Below are positions 24,790-34,106 of a DNA stretch of 64,000 nt, piece by piece. How positions within the stretch are numbered: the stretch's first letter is position 1; each line of letters opens with the position of its first letter. The stretch lies in contig NC_132893.1 of the NCBI RefSeq assembly GCF_030463535.1, positions 36,015,837 through 36,079,836 on the forward strand. Direction: 5' to 3'. A model generated the notes under the pieces. It made no database searches. It had not been told where the DNA came from and was given only the letters and a program-made list of their open reading frames with translations. Source of the DNA: Salminus brasiliensis. Its lineage: Eukaryota; Chordata; Actinopteri; Characiformes; Bryconidae. The position numbers were made by a program, and so were the translations under genes.

Positions 24790-27700
24790 AAAGTTGTGGG
24801 CAGCCAACTCCAGCTCCCGGGGAGCAGAGAGGGTGAAGGGCCTTGCTCAAGGGCCCAACAGTGGCAGCTTGCCGAGCCAGGGTATCGAACCCATAACCCG
24901 GTCATCAATAGCCCGGAGCTCCAACCGTTGAGCCACACCACTGCCCCCTACAGTGGTGGCTCAGTGTAGAGTCAGTGTAGTGTTGGGAGTCTTGCCCATC
25001 GACTCTCATAGGTGTAGTGCAGCAGTGTCACCCACATTGGGAGCTGAACCCCAGTCTCCCACATGGTGTGGTAGCTCACTAGCAGGACGTGGTGTTATCC
25101 ACTGCACCAACCCACCACCAGTTCGCGTCTCTATTTTTGCCATTCTTAACTTTTTGTATAAAAAAAGTAAAGTCGCTTGCATATGTCAGTCACAAGGTGG
25201 CACCACAAACACACACACACACATTAGTGTAAAATCCTGTAGTGTTTCTCTACTGCCTCCGTCCACATGCTTCTTCATCTTCAGACTCCACTTCTGCATG
25301 CCTGTGTACAGCTGTCCAAGAGGGGGCGCTGAAAGCACGCTTGATATTTACAGCAGTGGAGTAAGTGAATTACACTCCTCAACTGTAGGGGGAGCCCAGG
25401 AGCAAAAATACCAGTTCCAGCATAATACTGCTGTTCAGATCACTGGTAGCTGTTTTGCATACAAAACCACACATTTGGCTTCATGCGTGTAAAGGTGCTG
25501 CACTGACGCAACCGTACAGGGATAAGGCCATGCACATGCAAGATCCATCTCTGACCACCTCCTGACCCGGCTCAGGCCAGTTTAAGAGTGTTGGTGATGG
25601 ACTGCGCTGAATGAAGGACGTTGGAGCTCACCACACTGGACGATGCCTCTCAGGCGCAGGTCACACGCCGGCCCGATCCCGTGCACCATGAACACCAAAT
25701 GATCCACTGTCTCAGGCTCTCCTGCAGGAAACACACAGTTTAGCTCCAGGTGTCAGCCCATGTTCTAGATAACAGTGAGTCATACAGGGTGTGATACCAC
25801 ACAGTCAAGCAGATCAACTTCAGCTCACAGTGAGAGCTAGCCAGGCTAAAGTACAGCTTCCAAACATGGTGGAGGTAGTTTCACACACTGTTACTGTAAC
25901 TAAGACCCCCAAAGTAAACAATGAGAGACCCCCCTGCTGCTGTTTGGTGATGGATCAGGAGTGTACTGTAGATGTGATGGTGGGTCAGTAGGAGTGTCCT
26001 GTAGAAGTGATGGTGGGTCGGTCAGGAGCGCACTGTAGATGTGATGGTGGGTCAGTCAGGAGCGCACTGTAGATGTGATGGTGGGTCAGTCAGGAGTGTA
26101 CTGTAGATGTGATGGTGGGTCGGTCAGGAGCGCACTGTAGATGTGATGGTGGGTCAGGAGAGTACTGTAGATGTGATGGTGGGTCAGTCAGGAGTGTCCT
26201 GTAGATGTGATGGTGGGTCAGGAGCGCACTGTAGATGTGATGGTGGGTCAGTCAGGAGTGTACTGTAGATGTGATGGTGGGTCGGTCAGGAGCGCACTGT
26301 AGATGTGATGGTGGGTCAGTCAGGAGTGCACTGTAGATGTGATGGTGGGTCAGTCAGGAGTGTACTGTAGATGTGATGGTGGGTCAGGAGTGTACTGTAG
26401 ATGTGTTGGTGGATCAGGAGTGTACTGTAGATGTGATGGTGGGTCAGGAGCGTACAGTAGATGTGATGGTGGGTCAGTCAGGAGCGTACTGTAGATGTGA
26501 TGGTGGGTTGGTCAGGAGTGTAATGTAGATGTGATGGTGGGTCAGGAGTGTACTGTATATGTGATGGTGGGTCAGGAGTGTACTGTAGATGTGATGGTGG
26601 GTCAGTTAGGAGCGCACTGTAGATGTGTATGGTGGGTCAGGAGTGTACTGTAGATGTGTATGGTGGATCAGGAGTGTAGTGTAGATGTAATGGTGGGTCA
26701 GTCAGGAGTGTACTGTAGATGTGATGGTGGGTCGGTCAGGAGTGTACTGTAGATGTGATGGTGTGATGCAATTTTAAATGGACCCTCACCCTGCGGGATT
26801 TCCACTGGAATATTCTTTATTCCTCTCTTTAGCGTTCTGGGCTGTGTGCGCTCCCCGGGGGACGGGGGGAAATCTTTGAAGTAGTTTGGGTGCTGGGTCA
26901 TCAGCTGAGAAAGGAAACGAAAAGAGAGAACAATTAAGAACATGCATCAAAAATTTGACTTCGGATCAGTTTGTAAAACAGTGTTAGTAAACACAGCAGA
27001 TCCGCCCCTCGCGCTCATCCTACCATCTCTCATTCACAGCCTTTCACTGAAACCACCATCAACTATCAACACCAGGCATCTGGGTGCAGCCTATCAGAGT
27101 ATAGAGGGCTAGGAGGGGGGCAGAGACAGCTGAAAGGAGGTATGACATGGGTGTGGCCACATTCAGCCATTGCCACACCCACACTTAAACCACTGGACTT
27201 AAACACTGTGTTTCTGAGAGTACAGTAACTGTAGGGTTGTGTCAGATGGCGGCAGGAGATTAAACAGCTCTACTAGAGGACCTTTATTAATTCAAGCAGA
27301 ACAAACCTGCGTAGAACATCTAGAAAAAAGGGTTCTACACTGACTGCACAGTTTTTTTTTTAGTCATAATAGTGGAACCCATTTTGGTGAGACAGGTTTT
27401 TAAAGAACCACATACAAGAGGTTCTCACTGTATTTACAGCATACTTCACCCAGGCTAATAACCATTTAAGCATTCAAATGGTTCTTTGAATTGTTATGGT
27501 TCCATAGAGAACCTCTGCTGTTTTAAATATTCTAGGACCGGCACTCCTCCCCCGAGCAGCTGAAGCTTTAATGCAGGAGTGTTAAAGTTTTAATTCTGTG
27601 TAAGTCAGACTGTAACCGTACCTTCGGGTTGTGGAGGATGACCGTTTCTCCTGTGGGCAGATCCAGGTTCCCTTTCCATTCCCCCAGAGTCACAGCGATC

Positions 27701-30186
27701 ATGTAGGCGTCCTGTTTAAAGGGGAGACACCACCTGAACCAGTCAGCAGTAGTTTTTGAGGAGGTAGTGATTTGCGATCAGTTATAATGTCATTAAATGT
27801 ATATCTGCAGATTGTCCGGTGTACTGTCCTGTGCTAGATATGTGTACATTTCATGGGCTGAAGGCCCGAACAGTTCCTCCAGCACAAGTTTTGTCACATA
27901 CAGACTCATACACAGTATAGCCAGCTGTCCCCTCACATGAAACAGGGTTATACGGTTCAGTGAGGATACCGGATAGGACTGTTCAGTGCTCAGTGTGGAT
28001 ACCGGATCGGACTGTTCAGTGCTCAGTGAGGATACCGGATAGGACTGTTCAGTGCTCAGTGTGGATACCGGATCGGACTGTTCAGTGCTCAGTGAGGATA
28101 CCGGATAGGACTGTTCAGTGCTCAGTGAGGATACCGGATCGGACTGTTCAGTGCTCAGTGTGGATACCGGATCGGACTGTTCAGTGCTCAGTGTGGATAC
28201 CGGATCGGACTGTTCAGTGCTCAGTGAGGATACCGGATCGGACTGTTCAGTGCTCAGTGAGGATACCGGATCGGACTGTTCAGTGCTCAGTGAGGATACC
28301 GGATCGGACTGTTCAGTGCTCAGTGTGGATACCGGATCGGACTGTTCAGTGCTCAGTGTGGATACCGGATCGGACTGTTCAGTGCTCAGTGAGGATACCG
28401 GATAGGACTGTTCAGTGCTCAGTGTGGATACCGGATCGGACTGTTCAGTGCTCAGTGAGGATACCGGATAGGACTGTTCAGTGCTCAGTGAGGATACCGG
28501 ATCGGACTGTTCAGTGCTCAGTGAGGATACCGGATCGGACTGTTCAGTGCTCAGTGTGGATACCGGATCGGACTGTTCAGTGCTCAGTGAGGATACCGGA
28601 TCGGACTGTTCAGTGCTCAGTGAGGATACCGGATCGGACTGTTCAGTGCTCAGTGTGGATACCGGATCGGACTGTTCAGTGCTCAGTGTGGATACCGGAT
28701 CGGACTGTTCAGTGCTCAGTGAGAATACCGGATCGGACTGTTCAGTGCTCAGTGTGGATACCGGATCGGACTGTTCAGTGCTCAGTGTGGATACCGGATC
28801 GGACTGTTCAGTGCTCAGTGAGGATACCGGATCGGACTGTTCAGTGCTCAGTGTGGATACCGGATCGGACTGTTCAGTGCTCAGTGAGGATACCGGATCG
28901 GACTGTTCAGTGCTCAGTGTGGATACCGGATCGGACTGTTCAGTGCTCAGTGTGGATACCGGATCGGACTGTTCAGTGCTCAGTGTGGATACCGGATCGG
29001 ACTGTTCAGTGCTCAGTGAGGATACCGGATCGGACTGTTCAGTGCTCAGTGTGGATACCGGATCGGACTGTTCAGTGCTCAGTGTGGATACCGGATCGGA
29101 CTGTTCAGTGCTCAGTGAGGATACCGGATCGGACTGTTCAGTGCTCAGTGTGGATACCGGATAGGACTGTTCAGTGCTCAGTGAGAATACCGGATAGGAC
29201 TGTTCAGTGCTCAGTGAGAATACCGGATCGGACTCTTCAGTGCTCAGTGAGAATACCGGATCGGACTGTTCAGTGCTCAGTGTGGATACCGGATAGGACT
29301 GTTCAGTACTCAGTGAGAATACCGGATAGGACTGTTCAGTGCTCAGTGAGAATACCGGATAGGACTGTTCAGTACTCAGTGTGGATACCGGATAGGACTG
29401 TTCAGTACTCAGTGTGGATACCGGATAGGACTGTTCAGCACTCAGTGTGGATACCGGATAGGACTGTTCAGCGCTCAGTGAGAATACCGGATAGGACTGT
29501 TCAGCACTCAGTGTGGATACCGGATAGGACTGTTCAGCGCTCAGTGAGAATACCGGATAGGACTGTTCAGCACTCAGTGAGGATACCGGATCGGACTGTT
29601 CAGTGCTCAGTGAGAATACCGGATAGGACTGTTCAGTGCTCAGTGAGGATACCGGATCGGACTGTTCAGTGCTCAGTGAGGATACCGGATAGGACTGTTC
29701 AGTGCTCAGTGAGGATACCGGATAGGACTGTTCAGTGCTCAGTGAGGATACCGGATCGGACTGTTCAGTGCTCAGTGAGGATACCGGATAGGACTGTTCA
29801 GTGCTCAGTGAGGATACCGGATCGGACTGTTCAGTACTCAGTGTGGATTAAACTCTGATCAGATCGGGGTGTGTGTAGTCTGAGGTTTACCACCGTACAG
29901 AAGAACTGTGATCAGGGTGAATCACTGAGAGGTCAGAGATGGTCCAGAAGCAGGTCAGAGGGAGAAGCAGAAAGACCGGAGCGGCTCACCTCCAGCATGC
30001 TGCTGATGTCCTCAGTGTGAGGAGTGTAGCTCATCTCTTTGCTGCCTTTGTGGAACCAGGAGCAGCGGCGCACCTCCGACGACGTCTGGTCCCAATAAAC
30101 AGCGTAACGACGTCGCTCCTTCACACACACGTCATACCGCCGGCCTTCTGTAGCCACCACCACCTCTCCTTTACTCTCGCCCACTT

Positions 30187-30228
<42 letters not shown>

Positions 30229-33009
30229 ACTTCTGTAAGTGTTATTATCCACCCTGTTTTACAGCCAATTCATTATTACAGAAAATTGATTAAAAAATTA
30301 TTAATTATTAATTTAAATACAGGACAATATTATTAAACTATATTAAAATTAAGCATCATATTAAAAGTAAATAGTGTAATAATGTAATATAATAAAAATA
30401 CAGTCTGAAAGTAAGCTTCTTCTTCATCATTAATAAACATCATTAATAAAAGGCACACAGACTGTCTGCAGTATAATAATGTATAATAATAAAATTACAA
30501 TATCATAATTATTATTATATAATATAATTATTATACATATATAAGCAGTTAGACATAAAACACTATATTACTGATTGAAAATGACTGCATTAGTAAAAGT
30601 CCCACAGACCGCGAGTGAAGGCCTCCTCCAGACTCTGAGAGTCCTCTTGGCTGAAAGGCTGCCAGCAGTCCCTGCCATCCGTCTTCTGGTTGTAGAACCA
30701 GTGGTGCTGAACCGGTTCATATGGCTCGGGGGGTTCGATCATAATCCAGTCAGGACCACTACCTCCTCCCTTGGCGTCCTGGCCTGCAACACAGCACACC
30801 AGTCAATCTTTCGGCCCACATTACTCCTGCGCGGTCGGAGTGAAGCGGGTCAGTTTTAATGACCAAACCGCCACTAAAGCTCTGTCTGAGCTCCTGCACC
30901 GAACATATTTACACCCAATATTTAAACTCCAACTTATTAACAGACGCTCTGTTCTATAATCTTTGAAATAATTAATAACAGAAGGTATAGGTATTTCTAC
31001 AGAATTACATTTATATTAAATACTTTTCATTATTAAAGTTTTTACATAAATTAATGTTGAAATGTAAATACTTAACAGTGTGTGTATGTTTCCTAATTTT
31101 CAATTGCTTTTATAACATTAATATATAATTATAATTCATGCTATAATATCTATATGATAACTGATCATTCTTAAACAAAAGTAGACTATAAATCTAGACC
31201 TTTTGACCTTTGGATGGACCTACTGAAGCCTGTTGACCTTTACAGTGTCTCAGTGGCTGACGTCACCAGACAGGACAAACACATCTAGATTTTTTTTTTT
31301 TTTTTTTAATGATCCAGTTGGAAGTGACCAAATTATTTTCCCTTACACAAATGAACAGAATCCTAAATAAGCAAGTCTGGAGACAACATCCCAAAATTAA
31401 ATTATCACTGTAACCTTTACAGCCCAGAGATGTTTAAGATCAGACAGTTTTAGGTTGTGATCAGATAAAAGATTCAGGTCACTGCAGGTTAAATATGACA
31501 GACTGGAAGTGCTGCAGCTGTGAAGCAACCACGATAGCGTGCACACACACAAAGCGGTCAAAAGTATTGACACTCATTACTCAGGTGGAGATACGAGGGT
31601 TTTAAAAGACTTCTATAGAAGCTGAAGTATCAACTGAAGCTTTTTACTCCAGTAAAAGTGTAAAAGTACTGGTTTCAGAACGAAGTAAAAGTAATGGAAG
31701 GAAAACAAAGACTGAAAGCTTAGGCCGAGCCACAGGGGTCTATAGTGCACTACCCCTCAAAACGCCCTCATTATGACTTTTAGAGAAATGGGGTTTGGGG
31801 AGGGGGGAGGGGGGGTAGTGCACTATAGACCCCTGTGGCGCGGCCTAAGCTTTCAGTCTTTGTTTTCCTTCCATTACTTTTACTTCGTTCTGAAACCAGT
31901 ACTTTTACACTTTTACTGGAGTAAAAAGCTTCAGTTGATACTTCAGCTTCTATAGAAGTCTTTTAAACCCTCGTATCTCCACTCACTTCTACCTGAGAGA
32001 TGAGTGTGAATACTTTTGACACTTTCAGTGAAAAATGAAGTGCTAAAATGAAGCTGGAAAATTGACGCCAAATGTGAACTCAGACTCCGTACACATCATA
32101 CCAGGGGGTTCTTACACAATGCACTTTGGACCATGATGTCATTATGTGGTCAGGAGATTTCCCAGCCAGCTAAACCAAGTCAAGCCAAGTCTGCCAAAAG
32201 GTGGAGAAATGATCCAGATCATTCTGAAACTCCACAGCTTCACAAACAGGAGCCAAATATCTCAGTTTTTCCTCTCACCCAAAACACATTCCTGCTGGGT
32301 CTCGCCTGAAGTTCAGAGGTTATTGCAGAGCTGTGAGCTTCCACCAGTGATCTTAGCCTCCCAGATCCAGTACAACACTAAAGAAGCAAACTCCAGACCC
32401 CAAACCCCAACACCCAACCCCCAAACCCCAAACCCCAACACCCAACACCCAACACCCAACACAGCACACCTTCAGTTTCATGATTTAACTGGTCAACCAC
32501 CACGACCAGCCTGCCCAAGCAGGTTAACCAGAGCGGACGCCTTCCAGCCAGTGTGACCAGTGTGACGTCCCCGCTGAGAAAAACAGCTAGGCCCGCTCCA
32601 GCTGATTAAACTGGTCAAGCTCTTTAACTGTTGACCAGCACAGGCTCAGTTTCTGTTTCAGCCTGAGGATTTTACTGGTCCACCAATAAACCTGCTTGAC
32701 CCAGATGGTTTTACTAGTGTGAACAGTATGACCGAGCTGCTGACCAGCATGATCAAGCCGCCTGTCAATCAGCTTGCCAATCAGCATGACCAAGCAATCA
32801 GCTATCATCACCAGTCTGGTTAATCAGAACGGACAAGACAAGCTGGTTAACCTGCTGACCAGCAAAGCTCATGTTTTTGCCTAGTCCACCACCTTGACCG
32901 TCAAAGATCAGCAGATGTTCAGCTAAGATAGCCTGGCCTACTAACATCATTTGGGGTCAGGGGGTCACCTTATACCCAATTTTACAATTATTATTTATAC
33001 TAAGACTTG

Positions 33010-33047
<38 letters not shown>

Positions 33048-33846
33048 TATATTTTTCAAAACATCAAATATCACACACACAAGACATAACACATTAAAAG
33101 CTTAAAAGTTTTTATGAGAATTAAGTATTGGATAGTATTTGACAATAATAAAAAATATCAAAAATAAATTAATATTAATATATTCTGTTAAGGCCCTGAA
33201 AGTTTGAGAAGTTTAGTTTGTGGATATTAATTTTAGCATTTAGAAATAATAAGTTAATAAGTATTTTAGGGCGTTTAAGAGAGTCACACACCTGACATGG
33301 CAAAAACACGCTTCATAATCAGATCAATAACATGACCAAATAGTTATTAATGACCACAGGTTTGTAAATTAATAGGATGTCTGGCTAACAGAGCTGCCAG
33401 AGAGGTAAACAGCCGGTAAACAGCTGGTAAACAGCCGGTAAACAGCCGGTAAACAAGGTACGGAGCTACAGAGCAGCTAAAGCGGCTGAGGCCGGCAGAA
33501 GGTCCTGTTCCCCCCACAAAACTAATAAAGTCCAGCCAGGCAGGTCGAGCTGCTGACAGACAGAAATCAAACACATAAAAACTGTCAGTAATTTTAAGAA
33601 CCCAGATCAAACAGTACTAGAGAGACACAGATCAGATCGGCGCAGCGTCGCGCTTTAAAAGCCTGAGTAAATTTATACAGCGTTGAAGACTTTTCCTCAG
33701 CGCGGATTAGACACGGTTCCGCTCGGTTCTCAGATCTGGAACATTACCCGCCCCCGGTTCTGCTTTTACACTCTAGAACCATAAAATCCGACTTTCACGG
33801 ATAAAATTATGCCATTAAAAACAGTCCTACCCTCCAGCTCGGACAT
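17346..33846 (-). CDS. ddhd2: DDHD2 phospholipase A1/lipase, complete spliced CDS
   Basis: Seventeen coding exons join without a frame break into 2100 nt (699 aa; human DDHD2 is about 711). Exons 5'->3': 33831-33846, 30610-30783, 29990-30183, 27622-27711, 26790-26904, 25632-25721, 24330-24471, 23109-23317, 22607-22674, 21417-21560, 20525-20611, 19548-19664, 19255-19410, 19053-19158, 18735-18881, 17963-18128, 17346-17424. All have GT/AG borders and compatible phases. The protein shows a WWE domain (about 15-128), HGIG (210-213), the lipase serine motif GHSLG (340-344, nucleophile Ser342), a SAM domain (about 370-443) and a DDHD domain (about 480-690) ending in RIDYVLQE and HLCYWESEDT. The family consists of cytosolic, membrane-associated phospholipases/triglyceride lipases of the Golgi/ER system; human DDHD2 loss causes spastic paraplegia 54. 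SEC23IP and DDHD1 are the paralogues, but the WWE+SAM order and length fit DDHD2. The 16-nt first exon is the least certain part. Confidence 0.95.
17963..19410 (-). CDS. ddhd2: ddhd2 exons 13-16, DDHD domain
   Basis: Exons 19255-19410 ([22 protein letters not shown]), 19053-19158 ([22 protein letters not shown]), 18735-18881 ([17 protein letters not shown]) and 17963-18128 ([24 protein letters not shown]) cover the metal-binding DDHD domain. The D/H residues that name the domain are present. The exon at 18128 has two in-frame acceptor choices, 6 nt apart. Confidence 0.92.
18158..18194 (+). mobile_element. solo terminal fragment of the ~545-bp TIR family
   Basis: GGGTGTCCACAAACTTATGG matches the terminus of the 22.0-kb and 61.8-kb copies. 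It sits in the ddhd2 intron immediately upstream of exon 16. Confidence 0.45.
19700..20160. other. ddhd2 intron 11, AT-rich with old repeat remnant
   Basis: 19870-20160 is dominated by TTATTATTATA-type sequence. 19740-19925 contains GTTAATGCACTGGATTTTGTGACATCAC, split here as TTGTGACATCAC, shared in part with 63090-63115. No coding exon. Confidence 0.5.
20525..21560 (-). CDS. ddhd2: ddhd2 exons 10-11, SAM domain
   Basis: Exon 21417-21560 (ending EQVDMEAL) and exon 20525-20611 ([15 protein letters not shown]) together form a SAM domain. In the family, SAM plus DDHD is needed for phosphoinositide binding and membrane targeting. Both exons are phase 0 at each end, so skipping either would keep frame. 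Confidence 0.9.
20930..21140. repeat. degenerate GAGTCxGAGTC repeat in ddhd2 intron 10
   Basis: Irregular runs of GAGTCTTGAGTCTTAGGGTT-like words and their variants. Low-complexity intronic sequence. Confidence 0.6.
21682..21736. repeat. (CA)n microsatellite
   Basis: About 27 CA units in the ddhd2 intron upstream of exon 10. Confidence 0.95.
21996..22543 (-). mobile_element. full-length ~545-bp non-autonomous TIR element
   Basis: Runs from AAAGTTTGTGGACACCCCTT to GGTGTCCCAATACTTTTGTC. The ends are imperfect inverted repeats (AAAGT..TGGGACACC versus AAAGT..TGTGGACACC). The whole body is shared, in opposite orientation, with 61791-62340. No transposase frame. It lies in ddhd2 intron 9. Confidence 0.75.
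23109..23317 (-). CDS. ddhd2: ddhd2 exon 8, lipase catalytic serine exon
   Basis: Encodes [35 protein letters not shown] and ends in VAGHSLG. GHSLG is the GxSxG nucleophile motif of the PA-PLA1 family, with the serine at residue 342 of the assembled protein. The last glycine codon is split by the intron (phase 1) and completed at 22674. Confidence 0.94.
24120..24260. repeat. GGTTTCCAATAAAGTGGACA repeat, two copies
   Basis: Two direct copies of GGTTTCCAATRAAGTGGACA (about 24136 and 24228). The same word occurs at 40206 and in inverted form at both ends of 60479-61217, so these are fragments of a common fish TIR family. Confidence 0.5.
24660..24955 (-). mobile_element. tRNA-like SINE with internal (CA)n
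   Basis: Contains GTGAACACACACTAGTGAAC, a (CA)n tract at 24733-24786, GGGCCTTGCTCAAGGGCCCA and the B-box-like GTATCGAACCCATAACCC, ending TTGAGCCACACCACTGCCCC. The reverse complement resembles a tRNA promoter region. In ddhd2 intron 6. Confidence 0.6.
24956..25113 (-). mobile_element. truncated tRNA-derived SINE (35.1 and 49.9 kb family)
   Basis: Shares GTGTTGGGAGTCTTGCCCA and CCCAGTCTCCCACATGGTGT with the two longer copies and lacks the CATTTAGCAGACGCTCTTAT half. It directly abuts another SINE on its left. Confidence 0.65.
25985..26765. repeat. ~30/34-bp minisatellite in ddhd2 intron 5
   Basis: About 25 copies of CTGTAGATGTGATGGTGGGT followed by CAGTCAGGAGTGTA. An internal CAGT is present or absent, giving two unit lengths. 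The array ends about 25 bp from exon 5 (donor side at 26789). Confidence 0.9.
27957..29850. repeat. 33-bp minisatellite, ~57 units, in ddhd2 intron 3
   Basis: Unit: GGATACCGGATCGGACTGTT plus CAGTGCTCAGTGA. Variants are GAG/GTG before GATACC, ATC/ATA, and TGC/TAC/CAC/CGC. The left two thirds are nearly homogeneous ATC units; ATA and TAC/CAC variants cluster at 29160-29580. Two plus frames stay open (632 codons for the longest) because 33 is a multiple of 3. The strand is opposite to ddhd2. Confidence 0.95.
29990..30183 (-). CDS. ddhd2: ddhd2 exon 3, second half of WWE domain
   Basis: Encodes [18 protein letters not shown] and [11 protein letters not shown], a strong match to the second WWE half of DDHD2. 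The acceptor is embedded directly against a (CA)n tract at 30187-30226, so the polypyrimidine stretch is replaced by GT repeat on the transcribed strand. Confidence 0.92.
30187..30226. repeat. (CA)n microsatellite at ddhd2 exon 3 acceptor
   Basis: About 19 CA units starting 4 bp outside the exon 3 acceptor, so length changes would act directly on the branch/polypyrimidine region. Confidence 0.9.
30610..30783 (-). CDS. ddhd2: ddhd2 exon 2, first half of WWE domain
   Basis: Encodes the segment containing [11 protein letters not shown] and [16 protein letters not shown], the conserved start of the WWE fold. It begins in phase 1, which matches the 16-nt exon 1 ending GAGG|GTAGGA. The donor reads CGCG|GTCTGTGG, a weak but legal GT site; reading through would give only WDFY and then a stop. 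Confidence 0.9.
31557..32020. mobile_element. 464-bp foldback element with ~200-bp inverted arms
   Basis: Left arm begins GTCAAAAGTATTGACACTCA; the right arm ends as its complement (TGAGTGTGAATACTTTTGAC). Arms match nearly base for base through CTTCTATAGAAGCTGAAGT and TAGTGCACTA into a loop of about 60 bp. No coding frame. Located in ddhd2 intron 1. Confidence 0.9.
32390..32465. repeat. AACCCCAACACCC short tandem repeat
   Basis: Degenerate repeats of CCAAACCCCAACACCCAAC. Telomere-like in composition only; no TTAGGG/CCCTAA array. Confidence 0.7.
32500..32935. repeat. ACCAGCATGACCAAGC-type degenerate repeat
   Basis: Dispersed copies of CTGACCAGCA, GTTAACCTGCTGACCAGC and relatives in both orientations. 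Typical decayed fish repeat in ddhd2 intron 1. Confidence 0.55.
33005..33046. repeat. (ATT)n microsatellite
   Basis: About 13 ATT units in ddhd2 intron 1. Confidence 0.85.
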
Positions 33847-34000
33847 ACGGATGCTCAGCAGGGTCAAACAGCGGAGAGAAGCGCGTTTCGAGCTCGGGGC
33901 GCTTTCAGGGTGTTTATAGAGGAGCCCTGGACTGGGAGAAGGGTCGACTGGGGGAGGACCAGTGAGACAGCGCCCACGTGCGAGCATGAGCTCATTTACT
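33847..34000 (-). promoter_or_regulatory. ddhd2 5' UTR/promoter region
   Basis: Relatively CpG-rich sequence (CGGAGAGAAGCGCG, TTCGAGCTCGGGGCGC) directly upstream of the 16-nt first coding exon, with CpGs continuing into the start of intron 1 (33640-33780). The ATG at 33844-33846 is followed after 16 nt by GTAGGA. The exact start of transcription cannot be read from sequence. An 11-bp satellite begins about 100 bp farther upstream. Confidence 0.45.
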
Positions 34001-34106
34001 GATTTACTGATCGATGAGTCAGTCGATCACAATCATTTGGTCTGGAGGATATAGAGAGATAAAGAAGAACATTCATACATAAGCAGAGCTGAGCAGCAGT
34101 CTACAC

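Noticed and set aside
27960-29858. 632-codon plus-strand frame
   Set aside because: Made of an 11-residue repeat from a 33-bp intronic minisatellite, antisense to ddhd2; other frames are also open.
32390-32465. Interstitial telomeric repeat
   Set aside because: AACCCCAACACCC words, not TTAGGG/CCCTAA.
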